Of a DNA stretch of 64,000 nt, positions 14,401 through 29,400 are shown in pieces. The notes beneath the pieces were generated by a model, which was given only the letters and a program-made list of their open reading frames with translations, was not told the DNA's origin and made no database searches. Numbering within the stretch: position 1 is the stretch's first letter; every line of letters starts with the position of its first letter. The translations under genes and the position numbers were made by a program. Source of the DNA: Stratiolaelaps scimitus (taxonomy: Eukaryota > Arthropoda > Arachnida > Mesostigmata > Laelapidae); the NCBI GenBank assembly GCA_019614645.1, contig JABWDB010000007.1, positions 6,957,501 to 7,021,500 of the forward strand, given 5' to 3'.

Positions 14401-15339
14401 GCATTCAGGTTACGTCGGCAACAGCCAAACAAAGATGGTAGATATATATAGGCAAATTATTAATCCGACTCGTCAACCGTGAAGAAAAAAGCGGAACCTC
14501 CACATTTTCCAAACAAAGTTAAATGTTCACCAGTAATAGTGTTGTAGTTTGACCAGCGTAAATAGAAAAGCAGAGGATTACGACGCAGGAAGGCAGACGT
14601 CGGTGAAGGTTTTTGGCTTATTTCGTGGACAAAGGATTAGTTTTATTTCGAACGATCATTTTCTCTTACAGGAACAGACACAGCCGTAGCAAGAACCTGC
14701 CTGGTTCTGGTTGTTTTAGCGCGAGGATCGGGGTGCCTCGATGAGAGCCTGTCTGGGGGACGTCCGACAGAGGTTGGTAATGAGTCATACGGTCCACAGG
14801 TCGATCCTGTCTCCAGGCATCTCACCTCAACTCCAATATTTATACCGCGTCTTAAAGTTCGCCGCTTCACAGCGACAGATAGTAGGTAGCAGGCTACAAT
14901 GTGTCCGTTTATAATGGACTGTAACAACAATGAATACATAGGCACTTTGCGAAATGTATAATATGTTGTTTTGTAAAGCAGACACTAAACGGGTATTTGA
15001 TTGCGAGACCGTTCTATGGTTGCCGAATGTTTGTGTGCTCGATACTTAGCATGCTCATTTTAGAGGGCAACATACCAATTATACCAATATAATACACACT
15101 ATAAATGTATACAAGTTAATTATACTTACAGCTGCCAAACCAGAGCGGGCAGGATTGGCGATCCATCGGGAAGCTTTCCAGTTTCATGGGGCACTTCGCC
15201 TTTATCGTCAGCCTGCAGCCAACATATTGTAAAGCACGTGTTACGTCTTAACCGTCTCGATTCAAGACTGTCTATCTACAATACCACTCACATTCTACAG
15301 TACTTGCACCGAAACAAGAAAGCGAATAGGTGTGTACCT

Positions 15340-15376
<37 letters not shown>

Positions 15377-16977
15377 TTTTTTTCTAGCTTAGGTTTTTAT
15401 ACAAACCTACACGATGAACGCTTATCCACGATACATGAATAGTTACGTCTACTCAATAAGTGAGTGGAGAAATCCAACCACATCATTACCCTCAGCATAC
15501 TATACCCGTTTGACAACCTGTGTCATTTATACTTAAACACGACATATATAGGTGCGTATTTTTCATAAAGAATCGCTAGCTGTCTTACTTGACAAATGTC
15601 GATAGACGTGTCCAAATTCGTATTCCCTTCAGTTTAGCAGACCAAATGGCTAGCGAACAGAGCTATTGAAAATGCTTCGCTCTACCGTTGGAAAAAATCG
15701 GCTCGCTGTCACATACTCATTCCAATGAACTATTTAGTAGTGTACTCTCCCACGCGCGTTCCTGTTTCGATAGCTGCCTCTGTCGCCGCAACGTTGTAGC
15801 GCCCACCAAATTCACCCATTATGTTCCTGTCTCCCGACGTCAGAGACGTCACTTTCTTGGTTTGATTGCCCCGCAAATACGTTTGTTTTGCTGTTCGGTT
15901 TGTCACGGTAGAGTATCTAATTATTAATTTGCGTGTATTCGCAGCTGGCCGTAAACGAGGATTTCGTTATCGCGATACCATTTGTTCCGCAGAACGAACG
16001 AACCTGAATTCTCATGCCATATGTTGTATCCATAATAGAAACCTAATAAATAAAGAGAAACCTAATAAAAAAAAAGCAAATACCTCATTGAGTAGAGGAC
16101 ATCGCCGGTGTGACTTATTCGTAGAAGTTTATTTGGTTGGGTGATCGTGTGAAGATATGAGCCTTTCCCTGAAATGTGTGCGCATACGAAATGTTTTGCA
16201 TTCTCTGTTTAGTTGCTCGAACTTGGTAAGGATGATTTATTTGTATTGGCCATTTTTACAAATGCAATATTGTAGATCTACAGGTTGGAGACACATTTGA
16301 AAATTTCTATTTTTTAAGCAAGAACTAGACAAGTTAAATTTTTTTGGGTTATCAACATTGGGGATAAATGTAAATAATTAGAATTTACATTTATCGCCAC
16401 CTAGCCGGAAATTATTTATACATTGTACACCATAATACGTGTATTATATTGTATATATTTGACTAATTGTATGCATTTCATGTATTTGACTAATTCCATC
16501 AATCTCAAGGATTTTTGGTATTTCTTATTAATTAAATATGAATCTCCATTGATTTCCGTTTCACACTGATTTAACTTTGGCTGATGCGTTTGAATTGTTC
16601 CACTATTGTAATTTCAACTGAATTCTTCAGCCGCGTCCAAAGTGACACCTATCTTTTATTTATGATATATTTACTAGCCATTACAGAAGATATATATATA
16701 AAATATATATATATATATATATCAGTGAGGCCAGGATTTTCTTAACTGTATTACTAATTAGTGCCATTGCATAAGCCTTTTTCACTCTGCTTACGTATAA
16801 ATTTTATACGAACGTATTATACTTAGAATGACACTAGTATATACAATTAAGGTGTACTGTTACGGTAAGCAGATCCTATTTTTCGTGTTCCTATGAACAT
16901 ACTATATTCTTTTATCGTCGAAGCATTCACATGCACGTACCATGCCTTCATTTCGGTTATGCATCTACATATATATG

Positions 16978-17018
<41 letters not shown>

Positions 17019-19727
17019 TCCACTGACCACTATACAAGTGTGTATACTTGTTTGTCCGCCATAGACCGCAGTGGTCGTAAGATATGTTGTCGTGTCTCCC
17101 TGAATCCACAAGAGGATGGACACCCGATCCTCCACTGTAAGCGCCAGTCGCCTCCAGCGTAATGAAGCAAAAACAAGCTTGCCATGTTGTAAATCTTCGA
17201 TTGCTGCCTTCCACGGCATCACACCGAAGGACAGAACTGCAGCCCCGCGAAAGCTCTGCACGTCGCAGTCATAGGCATGTGAGCCGGTACGTTCCGGGCC
17301 TGGCTACATAGCCTGCCTAGTTGTTGGGTTCGCTACTTCGCCATCGGCGGAAACACGAATCCACGACTCGGTTGGTTATACACCATGGGAATGGCCGCGG
17401 CTTCAACTCGGCCGTCCCGCGGACTCACTCGGTGGACATGCCAGCGTGCGTCTATGAGCTTGTGCCTCTCGATGCTTCTGTGCTGAAAGAAGGGGCCAAT
17501 TTGCTGACGATGTGGAACAAGGCGGCGATGCCGGCAAACGGCCAGGTGTCTCCCGCTGGCTTGTCTAACCTATGTGACAGCTGTGAGGCCAACAGAACGC
17601 AGAGGAACTGAACGAAACAAAAGTGGAAAATTGGTACGAGGAGAAATTTCGAGATGTCGCCTTTCGCGAAGATGAAGTCGAGAGGAGAGCACGCGGCCGG
17701 CGGACGGGCTGGGGAGAAATCAATGTCCACTCTGTAGACAGTTGTTTCTATCGAGAAACCATAGCCATGTCGTTGGGATTTCGCCGCGGGCGTCGTTGTT
17801 TTCGTCCCAGTCGCCTGGTTGTCGTTCATGCCATCTCTGTTTTGCCTGTCTACTAAGTATCATTAGGTGACATGATGGCAGTCAGCGGACGCCGATTTCT
17901 GCTTCGGCCACGTCAGGCCGGGTGGTGTCTTGCCGTACCACAGGCAAGCATCCTCAACGTTGACAGTGATTAAGGCCTCATCACCTGCTGCCTACGTATC
18001 TGGCTTCAAGGAAAAGTCCTACTAGGATAGTAATAGTGGTTGTAGTAGTTGTATATATATATTAGATCGTTTGGAGTCATTTTGTACATCGAGGAGCTGT
18101 GATAACCTTTGAACCACGCTCAGCGCTAGTTCAGTTTCTCAGATCAGAGATGAATTAGAAGAAAATCAGTGTTTCGTGATCATATGCTTGTTTCTTGAAG
18201 GAACAAGCCCGAGTAAAATTCATTAAAAATTGGCGAAGGTGTTATACAAGAGGGCGTTCACTCGGCAAAACGTTTACCACTGGTGTAATCGATACAGGGG
18301 GGACTGAACCGGTCGAGGCCACAAAGGGGGTGACTTCAGTTCAGGACAGCCCCCGAGCGAACGAGTTACGAGAGGACCAGACAAGAAAATGACTCCGAAC
18401 GGACGAAAAGCCATGGATTCAACATGAATTTTCTCCAGATTTAAGCGCTTAAGATAATGGTTGTATATGGGAAGTATAGTTTCATTCAGAAGCTCTCAGA
18501 AAGCTGGGTCCGGCCCAAAAATAATAAAGGACAGTGCCTCTCGTATATACGACCAAAAAAGCCATTGTTCTTGTTGTTCGAAAGTTATCAAAGTTTTTCG
18601 ATTTACAAAATAACTGGAAAGGACTTAGCACACTAAAGATAATTTGTGGACGGAGACGAGAGCAGTGATAAAGGTGATTTTGTTTTAGTCTTTTCTTTAA
18701 TGTATTTTCTTCCAAATAGTGTCGCCGTTGTCTCACACTTATCCTCACTCCGAAAAAAAAGCTAAAGGATGTACACGTAAACATATCACTCGCGATTTCG
18801 GAACGTGCATAGAATGCATGATACAAATACAAGAGTGAAACGTCAGAATCAAATCGATCGAATATCACAATCTTTATATTGGTAAAATAAACTATCCATT
18901 TCGCTCACAGGGAATTCCTATCACTTTAAATTCATGGTGACGATAATACGGTGTTGTAACTATAATATAATATAACTAGCGTCCCACCAATCGGCCTCGA
19001 TATACATATCGTTAGCTCTCGTAGAGTGTCCGTCTACGCCTATATTGCCGTACTTTGCCGGATATTGCCTTCCCCGTACTGTCGTGATAGGCCGTGATAT
19101 CACGGTGCGACCGAACATCGCGAAGAGGCAAGCTCTTATTGTTCTGTATTTCGGATCAACCTATGGACAACGATTCATTCCCGACCACTCTCGAGATACA
19201 ACAGCGTGTGTATCATAATCCCAATGGGATATGTAATCCTCTTATTAATAGCTCCTCGTCTCTGAATAGGATCACAAATAAATGCACTATCGTTCTTGTC
19301 CCCTAAGCCTCTATCTCAATCTTACCACTATCTCATTCGCTACTGGCAGTTCAGCCAACCTCACCTTGCAAATGTTCGATAGTTTTGGACTGTTTCGAGT
19401 GGACGAAATCTGTACAGTGCAAACAGCCCTCGTTGTCCACAAAATGGCAAAGGGCAAAAAAGCGGGCGACATCGCGTTTCCAATCTATCCCACGGGGAGA
19501 AACACTTCCCGCCGTGCTACTGCGAAGCCCTTCGTCACTAAAGAGGTCTAGTCGCCACTCTCAGGCTGCCGCCTGCCTGCCGTATGGAACGCGCTCCGTC
19601 GCGAGATGCGGTGAAAAGATTTGCCAGAGAGCTAAGGTCTGCAATAAAAATGGATTGTATTGTGTCGCATGCGGGAAATTGAACTGTGAAGTAAAGGTGT
19701 TAGGTGAATGTACAATTATTTTTCCTA

Positions 19728-19760
<33 letters not shown>

Positions 19761-22700
19761 TGTGTATATTTCTCGTATTTAAATGCGGCCTCTGCGCCGA
19801 CAGTGTTGGTTGTAACTGCAATTCGCATTTACATTTTTACTGCGAGAATTTGGGCTTTTCGAATTTAACGTTCCGGAGATGGGGCTCAACTTAAAGCATA
19901 TCATATCTTAACCTAAGGTGACATGTTCTCACGCGATGCCAAAGCTAGGTTGGCTGTAAATATTTTGTGCAAATTTGTATTCTGTTTCGCTCCGAAAAAA
20001 GCCGGAGTCACAATGCACTCGTGCCATGTTGTGCTAAACAATTTTACTATTATTTTTACGAGAACTTAGCCATTGTGGGACTGCAGTTCCGTGAATAATG
20101 TCACTGAACGAATGGATGCAGTTATAATGCAGATCTGTGCACTGAACAAGTGCTTAGTAATGTTCATCTGATGAAGATGATCAGAAACCGCACTGGGCAC
20201 CACTACAGAGTTCGTCGCTGGAATCAATTTCTATCGACAATAGAATCACCTGTTGGAAAGTGTTAACCATAACGCGAGCCACACTGAATAGGCTAGGTAA
20301 TAATGTGCATGCATTGACATGTGTTCTTCTTGTCTGAGGAGATTCATGTCCGTTCTGTGGCAGTGTGCGCCGCGGGGGCCTCCCTGCAGCCAATGGCTAT
20401 GGCGGAAAGTAGAGTGTGTGATGATAGTTTGTGCCGATAAACCTGCAAAGGGACACGCCCCTGAGGAGTTATGAAGACGAGGAAACTGTCAGGCCCTCAA
20501 CCAGAGGAAGGTTGTCGCCTTAAAACGAGCTATACGGCCGTTTGCTGGGGCACCTAAGGCCTGTCAAGACCAGTGCCTTAGGTGCCCGTATAGCTAGCTT
20601 TAAGGCGACAACCTTCCTCTGCTTGAGCGATTCCTAGAACCAAGTAAATAGCAACTCGTTGCGGTTCAGTTTACTTAGAACCCTTATGTTAGGGACGCAC
20701 GTACGCCCGTACATATCTCCGTATGGCAGGATCTGATTTGGAACGATTTGGGTGACGAGGTGCTATTCGATTTGATAGCCGTGTCATTACTCAGGCGGGC
20801 GACAAGAAACGAATGGTTCACATTTGCATAGGATCCGCTTCCACGTTTAGAGTGAGTTTGCAGTGATTGAAATGTCACAGTCCCGAGAGGATCGATTGAA
20901 ATTAATAGCGCAGTTGTTATTCTATGGTTTTTCTTCGTAGTCGTCAAGTGGAAAAACATTTTTGCGCCGCCGGAAGCATATGTGTTACTGGAAACGTAGC
21001 ATTATCAAGCCTAGGTACATGTTTAACTGGAAAGCACGACTAATTGAGATTCGTACTGCAACGTTGAGTATTGTTGATTTTCAACCCATCTTCGAAATCC
21101 TGCAGTTCTAAACAAACTGCTAGCTGGCAGACGAACGTTTGCGATGTATAATTGCCTCTAAAACCATAATTAAGCGAAAGCTACACTAATGTCGTGAAGC
21201 GCATAACTGTTTGAGATCGTTATCACGTTAGATAGCGCAGTGAAATGCGTCTTTTTCAGCAGATCACATGCACCCATTTACCATTTAGAAAGTAGGTGTC
21301 GGGCTTCCAGATTTTGTCGAGCATCTTGATTGAAAGCGAGATCGTGGCCACGTCCTTACTTGACTGAGTTGCGAACCGGCCGAACCTCAACCGTTCATCC
21401 TTCCATTTCTGGCGAAAGTAGCAGTCCATTGAGTATTCCTAAATTAGCAAAAAGGACCCGAATTAGTCAATGAAACAGTGAAACCGCCATCGCCCTTATA
21501 TTCTCCCTTATTTTACGTTCAGTCCTGCAACCAACATCAAAAAATGCAATTTCATCATATGTAGAATAATTAATGAGTAGATGAGTTCTTTTTTAGATCA
21601 TGACTATCCAAGTGCTTAATGTGAAATAGAGAAATAGCCTTTTATTAATCTACGACATAGGTTAGGCATACATCTACAGCTGCAGAGACTAACAGTGAAT
21701 CTTGATCGAGTGCCTAGATCAAAAGTATTGCATTATTGTAGACGCTTTGCGAATCATTTACATCCAATGAAGCAATTGTTTACAACGTGGGGCCGAGGAG
21801 AAGGAGAGCCGAACCCCGAGATCTTTGACCGAGTCCATTTTCCTGAGGGAAATCTCCGAATCGGTACATTCATCTTAACTCACTTGTTGAATGACACCAG
21901 ACTTGTTAACAGAAAACTTGGGGTCCATGGACCCTGACCAGTGCATAACCGTATCGAGTGCGCTCTGCAGAATCAGCTAGTCTTGCATTTTATAAGCATT
22001 ACTAATTTAACATCGTCTGCATGTACTTAATGTTAAACCGGCACCTTCACGATATTCTTGACAGGGTCAATGAAGAGTACAAACAATGCACTTCCCATGA
22101 TTGTGCCTTGCGGGCACTCCGTCGACGCGGAGCCGGCTCTGGAAAACGCGTCACTAATCTCAAAAACTTCCTGTTACGCAGAAATTCAGATATGCATGCG
22201 GCCTGAAAATCAGGGCCAACTCCCATTGAAGGAGGCACAGAAAGGTATGTGTCATGCAGCATAGTTTCGAAAGTACCCTTCGTTTAAAGGCAGGGCAGTC
22301 GAGTTTAGAAACCCTGGAAGACAGTCGATTGCGAATCGCCCTTTGCGGTAAGCGAACAATCGAGAGGAGATCCGACTTTGTTCTTCAACGTTGTACATTA
22401 TTGTTTTGTATAACATCCGTTCCATCACTTTGCGGCTACGGTACTTAACATTGGTTAATCGACCACGTGGTTGGACGTGGTTAGCCGGGACAGACCTCCT
22501 GTCGTCTTTGTCGACTGGGTCAATCATACCATTCTAGAGGTTGGGCATTCGTCTTCCTTCGTAAGATCGCTGAACTTGGCAGCTTAAGGGTTTGGTCAGA
22601 CCAATAGCAGCACATGAAGAAAAGAGCGCCGGAAATCCTTCAGGATTATAGCTTCTTTTCAGCTTGAGCTCTTTAAGATAGCGATTTCCGTTAAATCAGC

Positions 22701-25700
22701 CTCAGTCATAGAATGAGGACTTTGTGGACAAACGACAGCAGATGAAAGTGACAATATCTGACCAGCTCCTTTGTCAGTATTCTCAAATTGTTCGCATAGT
22801 AGATTAGTCTCCTCAAAGTTATCCGCGACATATATTTATACATATATATAGTTCTGGATAATTTCAAGGAGATCAATCTATTAGGTTGTTCTATTTTTGA
22901 GAGCAAAACCTAAGTTCCACGTTCCACACGTCATCTCTCATTGTGTATTATGACTTTTCTTGGCCATTTTAACTTAAAAGGTATTCTACGATGGCGGCTT
23001 CTCGATTTTCCTCGAAAGCACAGCAGTGCAATTTTCCACCTAAAGTACAAAAACTCTCTGGGTGGTCCAAGTTGAACTTTTTCATCAAAAGGTTTTGGCC
23101 ATACGACTGGGTTCTATTTCACCATCCTCAAATCGCATTGCTAGTATTTCCAGCGCAATCGAAGTATCAGACACTCTGATAAATTGGCTATCCCCTTCTG
23201 ATTCCCCGTTCAGGTAAACAAGGAGATTTGCGCTCCCTTGGAGTGCTTGGGAGATATCTGATCATAGATTTGCGATGGGCTCTCCTTCGCTGTTGTCCTG
23301 GTGCGTAATCATATGAAAAGCAAAAGGTAGCAATAGAATATAGCTGAGCTATTTCACTAGCTTCGACAATGATTTTTTTTTGCAGAATGAGTAAATTAAC
23401 TTGAGCAGGGCAAGCTGCATACTCCTGGTCAACATGGCGCCTAAATTGTTATGACTATGCAGTCACGTAAAGAATATAAAGGCTATCAGACATGGACTAA
23501 GTCAACTCGCGTTCATGACAATATTTGGATTTAAGAAATGCAGCATTATTTGTCGGTGGTGAATTCCCACCAAAGTTGCCCGTCCTTAGTAACGTCCTTC
23601 TCGTGGATTTTCGGTGTCTCTTTTCGTTTCTTATTTTCGAAATACCCGTTACCGTCTAGTCCAGACGTAGTATTATTAATTGGCAACGAAATCGAACTAA
23701 AAGAATTGCCGAACACGGGTTGCCTGCGGAACATATCCTGGCTCGACGATTTTAGTTACATTGTCTTGCCAACTGTCTTGCATGAAATACGTAGCATTTC
23801 GTGTCAGACCATGGACACTCATCACACGTTTATGTTAACAAAAAAATATCCATTTTATCTTTACATGAAAAACGCATTTTGCAAGACCGTACAATCTCAC
23901 CACGAACCTTTGGCTTGAGTATATAACGGAGAAGTCGTTAATTTATTTACAATTAGCCACTTAACAACGCCGTGTTGTTATTATTATGCTCAATTTATTA
24001 ACTGGTCAATACGAACTTGTTATTTTAATTATTATAAATTGTTTAGAATGCACCCAGTTCGTATATGTTCTCTCACGTACCCATAAAGAACAAGCACTGG
24101 ATTTCAATGTGCTAGTTCGCTTTTGAATTCCGAAAGCCTCTCAGTGCCTCACCAGAGATCTCTGGCCGGGGTGCACTTTAGGATGATTTGAATCTGTATC
24201 ACGTGCTTAAAGGGGAAAAGTAAACGATTTTACGCTCGTATACACAGCGACACTAATAGGAAGCTTAGCGATATTTAAATGTTAATCCATTTTGATCAAC
24301 TATTAAAGTCCTAGCCAGGAATCTCGCCGGGGGCTAAAATAAACATTCTAATAGTATGTTGTGCATCCAGGCATCCTATTAACCGTTGCAGTTCCCCTCA
24401 GGCATATCGTCCTTCAAAGTGTTTTTTTGACGGGAATGCTCAGTAGCTAAGCAAGCAAGACGCCCTTCTGTGATACCTTGCACGCGTATCCTAGCGAAGG
24501 CGATATTGACATATTCTATGTCCACAGAAGGCTCAGGGCGCACTGAAGGAAACACTGATGACGAACTCTCATATTCTGGTGAATTTCGAGTTTTTTTTAG
24601 GGAGGTCAGGAGCGTCGCTTGACCTCATGTTTGTATACTTGGTTTCATAAGTTTGTTTGAGTTCCTTGTCGAAGTAAACCTCCCATTGAAGTCAGGCAGA
24701 ACATTCAATATTGAGCGCGTATATGGGCATTAAAAAGTGTGATCGTCCTAAGCCGGTCTTACTGACGAAACGTGGACGCGAACTTTCTAGCGCTCTCAGC
24801 CAACGTCGATGGCTGCCGGACCAGTCTATTGCCGCCTCAAGAAATTCTGCCAAGTTGTTTGGATGCGCATCGACGATGTTGAAGCTGCGGGACGATCTTG
24901 CCGTGCTGGCCGATAGCAATGGGCAAAAAGTGACCGACCACTGTTGAACAGCTGATCTACGACACTTGATCATTTTCCCTATTGAGGATTGTGTATCCGG
25001 GATGTAGGAATATATAGGTGTTGCATTGATTGCACCCGTTCGCAAATCCCGTAGCCGGTTGGACCCACCCAACATTAAGGTCGATAGGCATGGATTCAGG
25101 CAAGTAACCAAATTGCGAAGGGAATACGGATTTCCGGTTCACGTTGATCTACTGATTTCGGCATTTTTTAGCTTATTTAGTGTGAGCAAAGAACATCGGG
25201 ATGCAGCTCTTCATACCAATGGCGAATACAGTGGCCCCGGGGACGTTAAATGTTGACTATGAATAACTAAACAGTAGCTTTTTTTGCCAAGCTAAACTAT
25301 ACATTACCTTATATACATTATCTTAAAGACTTATAGAGAACTTAAACGTTGTAAAAAACCGCACACCCTGAGTATAAATCTGTGCTGGATAATGTCAAAT
25401 GCCTCGATGTGTATATCAAGATAAGGCCGCCAAACCTTAGTACAGTATAGACATTTCGAAACAATTAGACTGTTGTAAAGAGTGACGTAGAATCCAGGTT
25501 TCTTAATAACAAAGCAGCGGAATAGAGTACTACAAGTTACATGGGTTAATAAAATGACGCCGCTTAAATATGTGTCAAAACAAACCGTACGACCCCTAAT
25601 GACTTCGAGATAGAGAACAGATTGCACTTTGGGATGGTGTTAGACGATGGTGTTTAGTGTTAGATGGTGTTTGCACTTTTGGATGGTGTTAGACGTGTAT

Positions 25701-26424
25701 ACACGGTGGCGCAGTCGAGACGAGAGAATATCGCATTTGGACACCGAGATTACCGTATCATTTACACTAGTAGGATTTACACTATGGAGTGTTATCGAAT
25801 ACTGACAACCTTCTGCAGTACCACCGCGACACTATAATTTGAGGTCGTCAGCATAAAACGAGCAATGAGACCAGGAAGGACTCTTGACCTTGATGAGGTC
25901 AAGACTAAAAAGTCAAGAAAACTGAGAGATCTAAGCAAAGCCCCTGTGGAGTTTAAACCCTATGAATTCCACCCGAAAAATCTCAATCGCATTGACGCGG
26001 TACGCAAACTTGTCTCGGATGAGTCACTGGATGGGTTTTTTTAAATAAAATAAATATCGAAGAAGAAGACCGTGCAAGTACTGAATATATCGTCTGTCTA
26101 TATATCTGTAGAACAATAATCAATTACTGTATCTGTATCTGTAGAACAATAATCCATTACTCAAGGCCACTTCAGGATTAGACGTAAGTACGGGGTCGCT
26201 CAACTCTGTCGTTCAGACCCAACATTTAGTTTTGCTGGAACTTAACTAAAGAGCTCGCGTCAGCATTCTTCAGATATAATATGGTATATTGAATAGCATT
26301 AATTCAATTACTTGATTCGAAATCAAACATCTAAAAAAGCCGATTATTACAATCTTCTACTTTAACGTGTGTTCGTGCTAACGCTCGCTTCTAAATATCT
26401 AACTTCATTGCTTCAAATACATGC

Positions 26425-26463
<39 letters not shown>

Positions 26464-29400
26464 CTAGGTAGTTTAGTTTTTCTGTATCCGTCAGATGCAT
26501 CCCTGCATATTTCTACGACGTATAGAGTCAAGCTATCGTCTGTTTGCTGCGTTCATTTCTGTAGCTTCCGGTTCCGAAATGTGTTAGTCAATTACCCAAT
26601 TTATGTATGCATTGACCGATTATTGCACGTTCTTATCGCGGTGTTCTCGCGGTGAGCTCTACCGATCGTCATCCAAAAGTTTGGCAATAGCGTACTGCCA
26701 TCTCACATAAGCGTTTCCTAAGTGGCCAGTTGATACCAACGCCGATCGTGCCGTTATGCCGATCTGTTTTTAGGACTGTCACAACTTCGGATTTGGCTTC
26801 TCGGATACCTTTCGCGTTTCGGAGGCGAGTGTAACTGAGGGAGCGGGCTAGGCAGTCTACACAGCGGACATGGTGAGTGTACAAAGGAGCTGAAAGACTG
26901 TTGGATTATCGCATTTATCACATTTTAATGAGCATATGTTATGTGCATTATAGTCGTAAAAGTATTCTACATCTAAGATGTCTGTGGCGCGAACAGCTAA
27001 AACTAGCAGGCTCAACTGTTAGTATTCAGGATAGGTCTATTGATAGTGGTATTTAAATGTCAACATCGGAATATACAGTTAATGCAGCCAAATTGTGCTC
27101 GCATTAGTAAATGATGACCATACCGAGAATGATTAGTAACTTCGGTCACCAGGGTAATGGCTGCACGTTGATATTATATTTGCGTGTTGATTGGTCAACC
27201 TTGGCATGATGGACACGCCATTTCGAATACTCGCTAGCCTACAAAATATATAAAGAAATACAATTTGTTGGAAAAGTAATAATAAGAAAAGAGATACACA
27301 TTCGTAACCAGTTACCCAAAGAAAGAAACGGAAATACATCTAAATTTTATTTGTATTCCAGTTCATTTTATGAAAATGAGAACGAGTGTATGTGTTTTGC
27401 GCCGGTTCACTGTGAGCAACATTGAAATGACTATACTGGAATCGGACAACCAAAATACCTAAATAATAATGAAATTAATAAAATGAATATAAATATCGTT
27501 TTGCATCATCATCGTTTTTCGGGCAGCCCTGCTCGTTGTACGGGAACCTATGGCTCTTCGCGGACAAGGTCTCGTTATTTTGAGTCGAGAGCCTCCGACC
27601 TTCTCGAAGTCCCTGATGTCCGCTCCATGCCGTAGGCGAAGATGCCTCTTAAGACTTGCTTATCGGATAGATGACAATTTACAGTATCAGCATAAGAGCT
27701 TTAGGTGTTTTGGCATTCATCTTGACAATAGTTTTCTTATGAAGCTAACTTAGCTCGTGGCGAAGTAGCACGTTGTGAGGTCTAAACAGGTTAGATGTTG
27801 CTCTTGCAAGATACCTGACTTTTTTTACACAGTGAACAGATGGTGAACATCAAAGAAGAAGTATTAAGAAGTTAAACGAATGGGACACCTCAACACAGAC
27901 CGGGAAGAGAGACAAAGTGTTAGCTGGATTCAGGACTTAACCCAGTAAAGATCCCTGTTAAGAGACATTGTACCGCGCCAAGGACGACACCTAACCCGCT
28001 TCAAAACCCTTCTGACCTCAAACAGAATTGTTCCATGTCCAACCAGGTGCTGGTCTGCACGACCAGTATGCCTCTAACGTGTTGGAACAGCAACTCGAAA
28101 TCTACAAATAGATCCAATTACACATTCATAAGCCAGTCATCTTGAGAAAGATGGACAGGGAAATACATCTTAAGTTTAGTTTTATTTGGACATCAACTCA
28201 TATGGTTACATTGTTATATATTTCTGTAACTTCTAGAGATACACCATATAAAAAAATAATTCTATTCGTGCTTCATTTTAACTTATTACACCTTGATAAT
28301 TAAGAGTTGTTATAGATTTGGAAACAATCTCAAAATTACCTAACTCTGTCTACAAGATAACCCCAATGTTATTATTTCAAATTTATTTATAGGCATGTTT
28401 TCTATATACATATAGATACAATCCAATATAAATTTTGCAGTTTTTACATAATATTTTCTTCTTTGATGTTCAATTTGTCCCGGGCAGCCCGTTTGCCTTT
28501 CGGGGCCCTTTGCGGGCCACGTCTCGCTTCTTTGCGTCCAGAACCTTTGGCGGCTGGAGGCACGGGAGCACCCGGTGATGAGGCGACGGAACTAGACGAG
28601 ACAGCCAAGGGTGATGTGGAAGCGGGAGGCATCGGCCGGGACGATGAGGTGGCCATAAAAGCAGACGCAGCATTACTTATGCTGTGACTGAATCTAGACC
28701 TTGTACTCAGGTCAAGAGGCTGATCTGATGGCGAGTTCACCGATGCCACGGGATCGATGGGGATCATCGATGCCAACATAGCTGAGTTGCTATTAAAAGC
28801 AGGTGTCGGCATCATGCTTGATGCCCTCAGCAGCTGGAATGGATGTAGACCAACCAGTGACAATAACGGCGGGGGAAAGGCGGACGCCACCGGTAACGCG
28901 CTGGTAGGCGGGAAGGCGGGTATGATCCCGGACTCGCGGAAGAGCGAGCTCAACAAAATTGCGGAGCTGACTGGGTCCATTGAGGCAGATGGGGCCGCTT
29001 GGTCTGTGTTCATGGCGAGAAGACTTGGTAACTAGTCACCTATGAACCAAAGTCTGGTGAGGTAGCAGGTATTGACGACTAAACAGGTTAGATACTGTGC
29101 TTACAAAATCCCTGACTATTTATAAACAGTGGACCGAAGAGATGATGAAGAGAACCAGAGAGGGCACATATTCAAAAGAATACGAGACCTCAACCTCGAG
29201 CGGGAAGAGAGAAAGGGAGAGATACTGCAAAGAACAACTGAGGTTTGTGACGATTTTGATTGAGAGAGGGCTCGGAGGACCTCACAAGATGACTGCTGGA
29301 CTCAACCTCGGAAGAATTCTGGTGAAAGGGGTAGAGATTGAAATCGGGACACTGAGATATGGTACAGATTGAATCTGATTGTCATTTATGGGGGATTCAG

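Larger units (their letters stand above)
16169..21281 (-). other. Intron of the channel gene (5,113 bp)
   Basis: The donor is AATG|GTAAAT. It contains (TA)n tracts (16690-16722, 16983-17014), a (CT)n tract (19731-19760) and the fold-back element at 20496-20627. The block at 17.3-17.8 kb has open frames on both strands with no domain I recognise. No further exon is needed, because phases join across this intron. Confidence 0.75.

Noticed and set aside
17321..17829. Open frames on both strands with a hydrophobic segment ([13 protein letters not shown])
   Set aside because: Signal-peptide-like, but it lies in the middle of the host intron after the N-terminal exons, with no start or splice context.
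18482..18868. Minus-strand frame containing RGTVLYYFW, reminiscent of loop E
   Set aside because: Only a chance five-residue similarity; the true exon is elsewhere.
20690..20800. Minus-strand [14 protein letters not shown] considered as the loop E exon
   Set aside because: The genuine exon with [13 protein letters not shown] was found at 16084-16168.
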